Made by a program: the position numbers and the translations under genes | Assembly: GCA_030537135.1 (NCBI GenBank) | Contig: JAUNOP010000004.1 | Location: 1-64,000 of the forward strand | DNA: 64,000 bases | Reading direction: 5' to 3' | DNA from: Eubacteriales bacterium | GTDB taxonomy: Bacteria; Bacillota; Clostridia; Lachnospirales; Lachnospiraceae | In this document: in pieces, positions 9,600 to 18,742 of the stretch | How positions within the stretch are numbered: the first letter of the stretch is position 1 | How the letters are laid out: every line of letters begins with the position of its first letter | The notes under the pieces: generated by a model | Database searches by the model: none | What the model saw: only the letters and a program-made list of their open reading frames with translations | Told to the model about the DNA's origin: nothing

Positions 9600-10541
9600 A
9601 TGAGTAGTAAAAAAGCGAAAAAAGCACAAAAAACAAAGCAGAGGTTTAGCTGGAATTTAATGTGGAAGCAGCGATATCTGCTGATGATGTCCATACCGTT
9701 TTTGATTTGGCTCATCATCTTCAAGTACATACCATTGTGGGGCTGGACAATGGCATTTCAGGAGGTAAAGCCAAATACCTTTGCCCTGCCGTTCCTTGAG
9801 AGAAAGTTTGTAGGCTTTGACAACTTTACCAAGGCCTTTACAGACCGTATCTTTGGACAGGTTATGATAAATACGATTGGTATCAGCCTGATCGGTCTTG
9901 CACTGGGAACTCTGGCGTCTATTGTCTTTGCGGTTATGCTCAATGAAATGCGTATGACAAAGTTCAAAAAGCTGACCCAGACAGTTTCCTATCTGCCGCA
10001 CTTTGTTTCCTGGGTTATCATTGCCAGCATTGCAAAAATGCTTCTCAATGACGGCGGTGCAATAGATACTCTTCTTGGAACAAAGCTGCATTTGATGTCA
10101 AGCAACAGCCCGATATTCTGGATTGTTGTGTGTCTGATTGATGTGTGGAAGGAAATGGGCTGGAATGCAATTATCTACCTCTCTGCAATGGCAGGTATTG
10201 ATGATGGTCTGTATGAGGCTGCTCAGGTGGACGGAGCCAGCCGACTTCAGAGAATCTGGCATATCACTCTTCCTGGAATCCGCCCAACCATTATCGTGCT
10301 TCTGATTATGAGCGTCGGAAGTGCGCTGAATGTAGGTATGGAGCGTCAGCTGCTTTTGAGTAATGGTATTGTACAGGATCATGCAATGGTTCTTTCCTGG
10401 TTTGCTTATGTGCGTGGTATTGGTTCCAACAACTATGGACTTGGTACTGCAATCGGTATGTTCCAGTCTGTTGTAGGTGTGATTCTGCTGTTCATTGCCA
10501 ACAAGATTGCCGGAATGGTTGGCGAGAGCAAATTGATTTAG
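9600..10541 (+). CDS. Carbohydrate ABC transporter permease, LplB/UgpA type
   Basis: This 313-residue membrane permease starts at ATG 9600, behind AAGGAGGGAAACGTGCT. The N-terminus is very basic. Six membrane segments follow, and the EAA loop reads LYEAAQVDGASRLQRIWHIT, the diagnostic coupling motif of sugar-type permeases. The pattern IPFLIWLIIFKYIPLWGW near the N-terminus is typical of the LplB group, which moves complex or polysaccharide-derived sugars. The partner permease starts 12 bases after the stop. No ATPase gene is nearby, so a shared MsmX-like ATPase elsewhere is likely. Confidence 0.9.
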   Translation: MSSKKAKKAQKTKQRFSWNLMWKQRYLLMMSIPFLIWLIIFKYIPLWGWTMAFQEVKPNTFALPFLERKFVGFDNFTKAFTDRIFGQVMINTIGISLIGLALGTLASIVFAVMLNEMRMTKFKKLTQTVSYLPHFVSWVIIASIAKMLLNDGGAIDTLLGTKLHLMSSNSPIFWIVVCLIDVWKEMGWNAIIYLSAMAGIDDGLYEAAQVDGASRLQRIWHITLPGIRPTIIVLLIMSVGSALNVGMERQLLLSNGIVQDHAMVLSWFAYVRGIGSNNYGLGTAIGMFQSVVGVILLFIANKIAGMVGESKLI

Positions 10542-10553
10542 GGGGTGGACAGA

Positions 10554-11453
10554 ATGAAGCGCAAAAAAAATACAGAGGATGTTATTGTAAAGAAAAAATG
10601 TACAACATTTGATTATGTGCTGGCAATACTGTTCGTGGGAGTTCTTATTATGACATTATATCCATTCCTGAATGTGCTGGCAATCTCACTGAATGACCCG
10701 ATGGATACGATGAGAAACATCAATATGCTGTTTCCGCGAAAGTTTACCTTTAGCAACTATGTGTACATATTTACAGAAAATGATTTGATGAAGCCTCTTA
10801 TGATGTCTGTGGTGAGAACTGTTCTTGGAGCTGCTCTGGGCGTCATCTGTACAGCAATGATTGGATATGTACTCAGCAGACAGGATTTCTACTTTAATAA
10901 GCCATTTACGATTATCTTTGTTATTACAATGTACGTGAGCGGTGGTATGGTACCGGAGTATCTGCTCCTTATGAGAACCCTGCATATGGGAAACAATTTT
11001 GCCGTATATATTTTACCTGGTCTGGTTTGGGTTTATAATATTATCCTGGTACGTTCCTTCATAGACGGCCTTCCTATAGCTCTTCAGGAAGCAGCAAAGC
11101 TTGACGGAGCAAATGACTTTGTTGTCTGGTATAAGATTATCCTGCCGCTGTGCAAGCCAGTGTTGGCAACAGTAGCTCTGTTCGTGGCTGTTGGACAGTG
11201 GAACTCCTTTATGGATACTTATCTGTATGCAAGAGAGCTTCCGACACTGCAGTATGTACTGTATGAAATTATGGAAAAAGCAACGATTAAGATTGACCCG
11301 CATGCAGCGGTTGATCAGATGAAAAATGCGGTATCTCCGATGTCCGTGCGTATGGCAATCACTGTAGTTGCAACAGTTCCGATTTTGATTGTATATCCGT
11401 TCCTCCAGAAATACTTTGTTGGCGGTATGACAGTCGGCGCAGTAAAGAACTGA
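10554..11453 (+). CDS. Carbohydrate ABC transporter permease, LplC type
   Basis: This is the second permease, 299 residues. I chose ATG 10554 because GGGGGTGGA lies directly before it; a GTG at 10545 sits inside that binding site. The sequence has six membrane segments and the EAA loop LQEAAKLDGANDFVVWYKII. The stretch YPFLNVLAISLNDP near the N-terminus is characteristic of LplC/YtcP proteins. It pairs with the preceding permease and the binding protein at 11609. The C-terminus (FLQKYFVGGMTVGAVKN) is the standard end of this family. Confidence 0.9.
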   Translation: MKRKKNTEDVIVKKKCTTFDYVLAILFVGVLIMTLYPFLNVLAISLNDPMDTMRNINMLFPRKFTFSNYVYIFTENDLMKPLMMSVVRTVLGAALGVICTAMIGYVLSRQDFYFNKPFTIIFVITMYVSGGMVPEYLLLMRTLHMGNNFAVYILPGLVWVYNIILVRSFIDGLPIALQEAAKLDGANDFVVWYKIILPLCKPVLATVALFVAVGQWNSFMDTYLYARELPTLQYVLYEIMEKATIKIDPHAAVDQMKNAVSPMSVRMAITVVATVPILIVYPFLQKYFVGGMTVGAVKN

Positions 11454-11493
11454 TTTTTATTTATGGCAGTGCTTTGCCGTCAGGCGAAGCATA

Positions 11494-11556
11494 TCCGTCT
11501 AGGAAGCAATAGAAGCGGACAGGGTACCCTTTGGGTATTGGAAATATCCGCCTGAT
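11494..11556 (+). repeat. Palindromic repeat, family A (long, diverged copy)
   Basis: The core GAAGCGGACAGGGTACCC plus TTTGGGTATTGGAAATATCC matches the family A long form seen cleanly at 25951-26014. It lies in the 155-bp gap between the permease and the binding protein, with self-complementary ends (GCGGA with TCCGC). Confidence 0.55.
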
Positions 11557-11608
11557 TGGAGCATAACTGCAAGGCAGTTAGATATAAAAGAGAAAAGGAG
11601 AAGAATTT

Positions 11609-13249
11609 ATGAAGTTGAGAAAAGTGAATGCATGGCTGCTGACTATGGCCATGACAGCAAGTGTTCTGGGTGGAACAATGACAGTAGCTGCTGCTGACGG
11701 CGACACAGTAGAGCTGACCTTCTACAATGCAGACGGACAGGAAGATCCCTGGAGTGACCCAGTGGCAGAGGCTCTGACAGAGGCAACCGGTGTGAAGCTG
11801 AAGACAGACTATCCAGTGAGCTCTGATGACCAGAAGATTGCTCTGATGATTGCAGAGCAGAATTATCCTGATATGATTTTTGCCAAGGGCGATGCAGGAA
11901 GCCTGATTGAGGCGGGCGCTCTTATCGATATGACGGATCTGATTGAGGAATATGGACCAAACATCAAAAAAATGTATGGAGATGAGTTTGACAAGCTCAA
12001 ATACTCCAAAGATGATGAATCTATTTACCAGCTTTCTTCTTATGCTATTGGCGGAACTCTCTACAAGAGCTCAGGAACTGCACAGATTCAGTGGGCAGCT
12101 TTGAAGGAAAATGATTATAAGCTTCCGGAAACCTTGGATGAATTTGAGACCATGATTAAGGATTATCTTGCCGCTCATCCAACAACAGAGGACGGAATGG
12201 ATACAATTGGCATCACTCTCTCTGCAGCAGACTGGCATTGGATGATTACCCTGGGCAATCCGGCAGGCTATATCGCAGACGGCGCTCCTGACAATGGACA
12301 GTGGCTGATTGATGATGAATATAATGCTATGTATAAATTCAAATCCGAGAAGGAAAGAGAATATTTTAAATGGCTGAATCGTATGTACAATGAAGGAATT
12401 CTGGATGCAGAGTTTGCAACTCAGACACACGAGGATTATATTGCAAAGATTGCCTCCGGACGAGTGGTTGCCCTTTTTGACACAGACTGGGATTATGCTG
12501 ATGGAGAGAAGGTATTGAAGGCAGACGGCAAGCTGGACAAAACCTATGCAGCCCTTCCTCTCACCATGGATGCAGATACCAAGTGCCCGTCTCTGATGTA
12601 TCAGGGTCTTATCACAGGATATGGTGTTGGCATCACCACAGCCTGCGAGGATCCGGTAGCTGCCATTAAATTCCTGGATTATATCTGCTCTGATGAAGGA
12701 CAGGTTCTGGTAAACTGGGGTATTGAGGACGTGAATTATTTTGTAGATGAAGATGGTAAGCGCTATCGTACACAGGAAGAAATCGACGAGGCAAATTCCA
12801 ACAAGGATTATTCCAAGCAGACAGGTGTCGGCTTCCACTCCTACCCGTTCCCAACCTATGGTTCCGGCGAGGTAGATGAGACAGGCAGTACGTATACAAC
12901 TACCAGCAAGGAAAGTGTAATGGCAGAATATGATGAGGAACAGAAGGCTGCATGTGAAGCGTGGGGTGTCGATCTCTTGGTAGATGTATTCCCGCAGGCT
13001 GATGAATTTGAGGTTCCGGAGTATTCTGCTGTATGGGCTTACACAAAGCCGGCAGAATTCGATGAAATCGGAAACATCCTTGATGAGATTGCGTGGTCAC
13101 AGCTTATCACCTGCGTTATCGGAAGTGAGGAGGACTTTGACTCTAACTATGATGCAATGCTTGAGGAACTGGAGAGTGCCGGTGCAGCAGATGCTGAGGA
13201 AATGCTGACAGAAATCGTGAAGGAACGAGTAGCGATTGTTGAGGAATAA
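11609..13249 (+). CDS. Carbohydrate ABC transporter substrate-binding protein (LplA-like)
   Basis: This exported binding protein has 546 residues. ATG 11609 follows AAAAGGAGAAGAATTT. The signal peptide ends near TVAAADGD and has no lipobox cysteine, like the peptide-binding protein upstream. The mature part opens with VELTFYNADGQEDPWSDPVA and continues with the family pattern YPDMIFAKGDAGSLIEAGAL for the ligand-binding lobes. The length fits the large LplA group, which serves aldouronate- or polysaccharide-type oligosaccharides in related bacteria; the actual sugar is not readable. A terminator follows at 13299. Confidence 0.88.
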   Translation: MKLRKVNAWLLTMAMTASVLGGTMTVAAADGDTVELTFYNADGQEDPWSDPVAEALTEATGVKLKTDYPVSSDDQKIALMIAEQNYPDMIFAKGDAGSLIEAGALIDMTDLIEEYGPNIKKMYGDEFDKLKYSKDDESIYQLSSYAIGGTLYKSSGTAQIQWAALKENDYKLPETLDEFETMIKDYLAAHPTTEDGMDTIGITLSAADWHWMITLGNPAGYIADGAPDNGQWLIDDEYNAMYKFKSEKEREYFKWLNRMYNEGILDAEFATQTHEDYIAKIASGRVVALFDTDWDYADGEKVLKADGKLDKTYAALPLTMDADTKCPSLMYQGLITGYGVGITTACEDPVAAIKFLDYICSDEGQVLVNWGIEDVNYFVDEDGKRYRTQEEIDEANSNKDYSKQTGVGFHSYPFPTYGSGEVDETGSTYTTTSKESVMAEYDEEQKAACEAWGVDLLVDVFPQADEFEVPEYSAVWAYTKPAEFDEIGNILDEIAWSQLITCVIGSEEDFDSNYDAMLEELESAGAADAEEMLTEIVKERVAIVEE

Positions 13250-13298
13250 TCAAAGATATGTGATGTGCGAAGCTGCATCATAAAATATGAGTATATAA

Positions 13299-13357
13299 AA
13301 AAATTGTCTGTTGTCTGCGGAACGGGAAATGGTTCCGCTCCGGCAGACAATTTTTTT
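13299..13357 (+). terminator. Intrinsic terminator after the LplA-like gene
   Basis: AAATTGTCTG pairs with CAGACAATTT across a branched stem that contains CGGAAC and GTTCCG, then TTTTTTT. It closes the first sugar-transporter unit. Confidence 0.85.
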
Positions 13358-13636
13358 GTGATTAGCAAAAATCACAATAGTTTATCTGGAATTTCTGGAA
13401 AATATCTGAAAAAACACAAGGTATTTAAGACTATAATAGATGATACCTATGTATTTTTTATAAAATAGCGATAAATAAGGGTCATTCTTAAATAAAAAAC
13501 ATACATATTTTGGGGAATATAATTCCATATAAAACGTTAGTTTTTCCATGTAATAATAATTTGTATGATGGTAAAATAACTTTCGAAATCAATTGACGAA
13601 CGTGTCAAAATTCAAACTTATTAAGGAGGAAAAAAA
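13358..13636 (+). other. AT-rich intergenic region before the second sugar transporter
   Basis: I see no gene. TTGACG at 13593-13598 is a possible -35 element, but no good -10 box follows at the right distance. The AAGGAGGAAAAAAA just before 13637 is the ribosome-binding site of the next gene. Confidence 0.4.
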
Positions 13637-14950
13637 ATGAAAATGCGTAAAATCACAGCTCTGTTACTGGCTTCCACTATGGTAGTGGGCGGATGCAGCA
13701 TTGTCAGTGCAGAGGACGGCGGATTCTCTGCTTCCGAACTCCAGGTTAATATCTGGGACAACAACCAGTTAGCTGGTCTTCAGGAGATCGCTGATGCCTG
13801 GACTGAGACTTCAGGAGTCAAGGTTAACATCAACGTTGTTACCTGGGACAACTACTGGACACTGCTTGAGGCTGGTGCTTCTGGCGGAGAAATGCCGGAC
13901 GTATTCTGGATGCACTCCAATGTAGCTCAGATGTACATGGAGAACGACCTTCTTCTGAATCTTGATGAGTACATTGAGAACGACGATGCCATTGACCTGG
14001 CTAACTATTATGAAGGAATTGTTGACCTGTATACTCGTGCTGACAATGGCGTTCACTATGCAATTCCAAAGGACCATGATACAATCGCTCTCCTGTACAA
14101 CAAGGCTATCTTTGATAAGTATGGCGTTGAGTATCCGACGGATGACTGGACATGGGAAGATCTCTATGAAGCAGCAAAGGCAATCACAGAGGCCGGCGCT
14201 GACGACGGCGTTTATGGAATGGCTATGAACACCTCCAACAACCAGGACGGCTGGTATAACATTGTTTATGATTACGGCGCAGAGGTTATCACAGAGGACC
14301 ATAAGGGAACCACCATCGGTTCTGACGAAGGCAAGGCTGGTATGGAAATGGTACGTAAGATCCTGACAGTTTCTGCTCCTCAGACAGTTGTTGCTGAGAC
14401 AGGTACTGACTCTCTGTTCCAGTCCGGTCTGACTGCAATGATTACTCAGGGCTCCTGGATGATCAATTCCTTCTACACCAGTGCAAACGCTGCTGACTAT
14501 GCATGGGCTATGCTGCCTTATGCTGATGCAAATGGAAACGGCTCCTGTGATGAAGGAGAGCGCCAGTCTGCATACAATGGCTTAGGCTGGGCTGCTGCTT
14601 ACAACACAGAGGATCCGGATGCTGCTTACAGCCTGATTTCCTTCTTCTGCTCTGAAGAGGGACAGAAGATGCAGTCTGAGCTTGGCGTTACCATGGCTGG
14701 TATGAAGGACGCATCTGAGGCATTTACAAACGCATTTGATGGAATGGATGTATCTGCATTTACCCGTATTGAGGAAGAAGGTACCCTGTATTTCCGTCCT
14801 TATACACGTAATACAACTGTTTGGGAGGATGCGCTTCAGCAGGCAGGCGGCTTCCTTGACCCATGGCAGAATCCAGAGGATGCTGACCTGATGGCAACTG
14901 CATGCGACAATGCTCAGAAGATTATTGAGGATGCGATTGCAGCAGAATAA
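13637..14950 (+). CDS. Carbohydrate ABC transporter lipoprotein (SBP family 1)
   Basis: This 437-residue sugar-binding lipoprotein has its lipobox at VVGGC (Cys20), giving a lipid-anchored mature protein. ATG 13637 follows AAGGAGGAAAAAAA. The sequence shows SBP family 1 features: WDNNQLAGLQEIADAWTETS at the start, MPDVFWMHSNVAQMYMENDL, then YAIPKDHDTIALLYNKAIFD and PTDDWTWEDLYEAAKAI. It is the binding component for the two permeases that follow. Codon use differs visibly from its neighbours, with many GCT, GTT and AAC codons, as in highly expressed genes. The ligand is unknown. Confidence 0.9.
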   Translation: MKMRKITALLLASTMVVGGCSIVSAEDGGFSASELQVNIWDNNQLAGLQEIADAWTETSGVKVNINVVTWDNYWTLLEAGASGGEMPDVFWMHSNVAQMYMENDLLLNLDEYIENDDAIDLANYYEGIVDLYTRADNGVHYAIPKDHDTIALLYNKAIFDKYGVEYPTDDWTWEDLYEAAKAITEAGADDGVYGMAMNTSNNQDGWYNIVYDYGAEVITEDHKGTTIGSDEGKAGMEMVRKILTVSAPQTVVAETGTDSLFQSGLTAMITQGSWMINSFYTSANAADYAWAMLPYADANGNGSCDEGERQSAYNGLGWAAAYNTEDPDAAYSLISFFCSEEGQKMQSELGVTMAGMKDASEAFTNAFDGMDVSAFTRIEEEGTLYFRPYTRNTTVWEDALQQAGGFLDPWQNPEDADLMATACDNAQKIIEDAIAAE

Positions 14951-14992
14951 CTTTTCCCAAGGTTCCTGTGATAAGGCTTGATAAGTGAATAA

Positions 14993-15028
14993 GGCGGGCC
15001 ATACCGCACGTGTGGCCTGCTTTTCTTT
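14993..15028 (+). terminator. Attenuating terminator between binding protein and permeases
   Basis: GCGGGCCA pairs with TGGCCTGC and is followed by TTTTCTTT. Its place inside the transporter unit suggests partial termination, giving more binding protein than permease. Confidence 0.75.
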
Positions 15029-15075
15029 AGCCTGAACAGGAGAACTTAGTAAATTTATCTTTAGGAGGGGAAAAC

Positions 15076-15963
15076 ATGAAACGTAAGATGTCAAAAGCGC
15101 AGAAGGATGAAGCCAAGTGGGCATACCTCTTTGTCACTCCCACAATTCTCGGACTTCTTATCCTGAACTTTTATCCTATCTTTAACACGATTTATCAGTC
15201 TTTCTTTAAGACAGGAGACTTTGGAAGAGGCAATATCTTTAATGGCGTTGCCAACTATACAAAGCTGATGTCTGACGGCGCTATCTGGCAGGCTTTCTGG
15301 AATACCATTAAGTATGCAATCATCGAGGTTCCGTTCGGCGTTGTTATCGCTCTTATTCTTGCAGTATTTCTGAATAAGAAGCTGGCAGGTACTTCTGTTT
15401 ACCGTACCATTTTCTTCCTGCCTATGGTCTGCGCACCGGCAGCAGTTGCAATGGTTTGGAAATGGCTGTATAACACCCAGTTTGGTTTGATTAATAACAT
15501 TTTCCACACAAAGATTGAGTGGATTTCCAATCCGAGTATCGCATGGATTTCCATCGGTATCATTGGCGTCTGGTCTATCATTGGTTACAACATGGTACTC
15601 TTTATCTCAGGCTTGCAGGAGATTCCTGGAGACTATTACGAGGCAGCCATGATCGACGGTGCAACCGGAATCAAGCAGTTCTTCTATATCACGATTCCGC
15701 TGCTTAGCCCAACCACATTCTTTATTGTTCAGACCCGTCTGATTGGCGCCCTGACAGTATTCGACTTAATGTTCATGGTTATGGATAAGACGAACAGAGC
15801 TCTCAATAAGGTTCAGTCTGTTGTTTACTTATTCTATCAGTATTCCTTTACTAATGGCGACAAAGGTACCGGTGCTGCATTGGTTGTTATGCTTCTCATC
15901 TTCATCATGATTCTGACTGTTATTTTACAGCAGATAGAGAAGAAATATGTATATCACAACTAA
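15076..15963 (+). CDS. Carbohydrate ABC transporter permease, MalF/UgpA type
   Basis: This encodes 295 residues. ATG 15076 lies behind TAGGAGGGGAAAAC. A basic N-terminus leads into the first helix (LFVTPTILGLLILNFYPIFN), and five more helices follow. The EAA loop is YYEAAMIDGATGIKQFFYIT. Length and motifs fit the first permease of a CUT1-class sugar importer. The partner permease begins 18 bases downstream. As with the first sugar transporter, no ATPase gene accompanies it. Confidence 0.92.
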   Translation: MKRKMSKAQKDEAKWAYLFVTPTILGLLILNFYPIFNTIYQSFFKTGDFGRGNIFNGVANYTKLMSDGAIWQAFWNTIKYAIIEVPFGVVIALILAVFLNKKLAGTSVYRTIFFLPMVCAPAAVAMVWKWLYNTQFGLINNIFHTKIEWISNPSIAWISIGIIGVWSIIGYNMVLFISGLQEIPGDYYEAAMIDGATGIKQFFYITIPLLSPTTFFIVQTRLIGALTVFDLMFMVMDKTNRALNKVQSVVYLFYQYSFTNGDKGTGAALVVMLLIFIMILTVILQQIEKKYVYHN

Positions 15964-15981
15964 GAAAGGGGAATATAATTT

Positions 15982-16824
15982 ATGGATAGCTACGAAAAGA
16001 AACAGCGTCTTAATAAGATACTGATTTATGTGATTTTGACCATTATGGCTTTCATTATGCTTGTTCCCTTTGCATGGATGATTCTTACAGCATTGAAAAC
16101 CAATCAGGAGGCTATCTCCGTAAATCCGTTCTATATCTTCCCGCAGAACGGATGGCACTGGTCAAACTTTGCAACTGTTTGGAAGTCCTATAACTTTATC
16201 ACTCTGTACAAGAACACTCTGCTGATGATTTTCTTCCGCGTTGTCTGTGCATGTCTGACCGCTACTATGGCTGGATACGCATTCGGACGTCTGAACTTCC
16301 CAGGCAAGAAAGCTCTGTTTTCTCTGGTTCTGATTCAGATGATGGTTCCGGCACAGATTTTCATCATTCCTCAGTACCTGATGATTTCCAAGCTCGGTAT
16401 GCTCAATACTCAGTTTGGTCTGGTATTCCCTGGTATTGTTACAGCGTTTGGTACATATCTGCTGAAGACAGGCTATGAAGGCCTTCCAAAGGATCTGGAA
16501 GAGGCTGCCGGCATTGACGGCTGCCACACTGGTCAGAAATTCCTGAGAATCATGATGCCTCTGACCCGCTCCTCCATGGTATCTCTTGGTATCTTTACCG
16601 CAGTGTTTGCGTTCAAGGATCTGATGTGGCCGATGATCGTCTGCACAAAAGCAGAGACAACAACTCTGTCAGCCGCTCTTGCCAAGATGCAGGGTCAGTA
16701 CTCCAGTGATTACCCGGCAATGATGGCTGCTGCAACACTGGCAGTTTTACCAATGGTTGTTATCTATGTAATCTTCCAGAAGCAGTTCGTGGAAGGTATT
16801 GCTACATCCGGTGGTAAGTTATAA
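15982..16824 (+). CDS. Carbohydrate ABC transporter permease, MalG type
   Basis: This is the 280-residue second permease. ATG 15982 sits after AAAGGGGAATATAATTT. Six membrane segments are visible, starting with ILIYVILTIMAFIMLVPFAW. The EAA loop reads LEEAAGIDGCHTGQKFLRIM, and the C-terminus QFVEGIATSGGK is typical of MalG-like proteins. It ends the second sugar-importer operon; a strong terminator follows 30 bases later. Confidence 0.92.
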   Translation: MDSYEKKQRLNKILIYVILTIMAFIMLVPFAWMILTALKTNQEAISVNPFYIFPQNGWHWSNFATVWKSYNFITLYKNTLLMIFFRVVCACLTATMAGYAFGRLNFPGKKALFSLVLIQMMVPAQIFIIPQYLMISKLGMLNTQFGLVFPGIVTAFGTYLLKTGYEGLPKDLEEAAGIDGCHTGQKFLRIMMPLTRSSMVSLGIFTAVFAFKDLMWPMIVCTKAETTTLSAALAKMQGQYSSDYPAMMAAATLAVLPMVVIYVIFQKQFVEGIATSGGKL

Positions 16825-16854
16825 CCTATATTTACACTTGAGTAAAGTGACTTC

Positions 16855-16891
16855 AAGCCAGGGTCATCGTTTGTGATGACCTTGGCTTATT
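16855..16891 (+). terminator. Intrinsic terminator after the MalG-like gene
   Basis: AAGCCAGGGTCATC (16855-16868) pairs perfectly with GATGACCTTGGCTT apart from G-T pairs. It is followed by ATTGTT, a weak T-run. It closes the sugar-importer operon. Confidence 0.8.
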
Positions 16892-17018
16892 GTTAAAGAG
16901 ATAAAAGAAAAATGAATGATATGCTGAAAAAGTCCCGGCAGGCGGAGCGGCAGGCAGGTTTGCCTATTTGCCGGACGAATCCCGCTTTTCCGGAAACCAA
17001 GGAGGAATTACTTACAAA

Positions 17019-17714
17019 ATGGAGAGACTGAAAGCCTATTTTGCAAAAGAAAAAGAAAAGCTGCATAATCTTCCAACGTTCCAGGCAAAAGTAGAATATA
17101 TTTGGCAATATTATTATCTGTGGATCATCGGAATCCTTGCTGCAGTATCTATTGTGGGCTATGTGATTTACCGCTATAATACGGCGCTCAAGGAAAACTG
17201 GTTTTTTATTACATTTACCAATACCTATGCTGACGTAGGCAATGGTTCTAAACTGTGGGACGGCTATGTGGACTATACAGGCTTTGACACCAAGGTAAAG
17301 AATGTAGAATTTAATAATCTTTCTTATTTTGACTGTGCAACAGACAATGCATCAGGCAATGAGTATTATGAGGTGTTTGTTGCCCATGTGGAGGCGGGTA
17401 CCCTTGACGCTGTTACAATGGAGAAGGAATCTCTGGAAGCACTGGGAAGCAGTGGACGTCTGATTGACTTAAACGATGAAAAATGTGCTTCTATTATGGA
17501 AAAATACGGCGACCGTCTGGTTTACTGTGAGCCCTATGATGAGGAATACAGTGATGAGCCGGTACCGGTGGGAATAGATATCAGCGACAGTATTTTGATG
17601 ACAAAATATAATATTTATCCTGACAGCTGTGTGCTGGGAATTGGCGCATACGCAGGACACTTGGATGCTGTAGAGCAGTTTCTGGACTACATTTTTACAA
17701 AGGAGGCAGAGTAG
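17019..17714 (+). CDS. Membrane-anchored extracytoplasmic protein, unknown
   Basis: This encodes 231 residues from ATG 17019, which follows AAGGAGGAATTACTTAC; in-frame sequence upstream has no such site. The basic N-terminus (KAYFAKEKEKLHNLPTFQ) is followed by one membrane helix at about 31-52 (LWIIGILAAVSIVGYVIY) and a soluble outer domain of about 175 residues. That domain resembles a fragment of a sugar-binding-protein lobe in style (AGTLDAVTMEKESLEALG, then PVGIDISDSILMTKY), but I cannot assign it. The DUF624 gene starts 4 bases after its stop, so the two are co-translated and probably act together, next to the sugar importer. Confidence 0.7.
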   Translation: MERLKAYFAKEKEKLHNLPTFQAKVEYIWQYYYLWIIGILAAVSIVGYVIYRYNTALKENWFFITFTNTYADVGNGSKLWDGYVDYTGFDTKVKNVEFNNLSYFDCATDNASGNEYYEVFVAHVEAGTLDAVTMEKESLEALGSSGRLIDLNDEKCASIMEKYGDRLVYCEPYDEEYSDEPVPVGIDISDSILMTKYNIYPDSCVLGIGAYAGHLDAVEQFLDYIFTKEAE

Positions 17715-17718
17715 TGAT

Positions 17719-18477
17719 ATGGGTGAAATGCTGAGAGGCTTTTTGGACAATGACAGCACTTTTGGAAGACTGATGACCAGATGCGGTATTGTGATTGGCG
17801 CAAATATCATGTTTATTTTGTTCAGTTTTCCGGTTGTGACAGCGGGCGCCTCCTATGTGGCGCTGTATCATGTAATGCTGAAAATGCTGCGGGGGGACGG
17901 GGTGATTAATCCCTTTAAGCAATTCTGGATAGGCTTTAAGAATAATTTTAAACAGGCGACAATTTATTGGGTTGTGCTTTTGGCGCTGTTTATTTTCGGA
18001 TATATGGATGTGACCTTCTGCCGGCAGATGGGCGGCGTATGGGAATATTTTATGTACGCAATCTATGCGCTGGGAATTGTGGCTCTCATTATCACGTTGC
18101 TGCTGTTTCCAACCATGGCAGCTTTTGCAGATACCATTTTGCACTTGATACGAAATGCCCTTTTCTTTGCTGTCAAGAAGCCCTTCCGTCTGCTTGTGAT
18201 ACTGTTCTTTAATATATTTCCTCTGTATTTAACCTATACAGATGCACAGATGCAGCCGCTGTATGCCTTTTTGTGGGTTTCCTTTGGCTTTGGGGCTGTT
18301 GCGCTTCTGGGAGCCACCCTGCTTTTGCCGGATTTCAAGGTTTATCTGCCTCCTGTGGATGAATATGGCAACATTATTTCCGAATCAGAGACAGAAGTAC
18401 ACAAGCCCAAGGAGTCTGAGAACCATGAGAAGACAGAGACCCAGAGGCTTGAAGAGATGAAAAAGCTGGGCATGTAG
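17719..18477 (+). CDS. DUF624 (YesL family) membrane protein
   Basis: This encodes 252 residues. The first 40 match the YesL pattern: LDNDSTFGRLMTRCGIVIGA, then hydrophobic sequence ending in PVVTAGASYVALYHVMLKM. Four or five membrane segments follow and the tail is charged (HKPKESENHEKTETQRLEEM). YesL proteins commonly sit beside polysaccharide-degradation and sugar ABC-importer genes in Firmicutes; their molecular role is not established. AAAGGAGGCAGAG upstream overlaps the end of the previous gene, a sign of translational coupling. Start ATG 17719. Confidence 0.85.
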   Translation: MGEMLRGFLDNDSTFGRLMTRCGIVIGANIMFILFSFPVVTAGASYVALYHVMLKMLRGDGVINPFKQFWIGFKNNFKQATIYWVVLLALFIFGYMDVTFCRQMGGVWEYFMYAIYALGIVALIITLLLFPTMAAFADTILHLIRNALFFAVKKPFRLLVILFFNIFPLYLTYTDAQMQPLYAFLWVSFGFGAVALLGATLLLPDFKVYLPPVDEYGNIISESETEVHKPKESENHEKTETQRLEEMKKLGM

Positions 18478-18539
18478 GATGCCCCGGCAAAAAAAGGCAA
18501 CTATTTTTGAACATTTGACTGAGGATTTTCCCCGGTTTT

Positions 18540-18567
18540 TAAGCCTTGTTTTTTCAAGGCTTTTTTT
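18540..18567 (+). terminator. Intrinsic terminator after the DUF624 gene
   Basis: AAGCCTTG and CAAGGCTT pair around TTTTTT, followed by a 7-base T-run. Its T-run runs directly into a repeated motif at 18568. Confidence 0.9.
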
Positions 18568-18610
18568 GCGCGATAAGCCCGGAACCCGGAAAAGGGCTGC
18601 CGTGCGTATG
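18568..18610 (+). repeat. Post-terminator repeat, family C
   Basis: It begins GCGCGATAAGCCCGG and continues GCTGCCGTGCG, directly after the T-run of a terminator. The same GCG(C)GATA(A/C)GCCCG opening occurs directly after terminators at 21067 and 43614. No coding capacity. Confidence 0.5.
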
Positions 18611-18742
18611 TTTATTGACAAATCCTCTGTCATGGAGCATAATCATGTAAAATGAACTGTTCGGAGCTTAAGAAGCTTTCCAAGAGAAGAAAGCTCTGCC
18701 TCCCATCCGGCGGCTCATAAAATAGAAAGGAAGAGGATAGTT

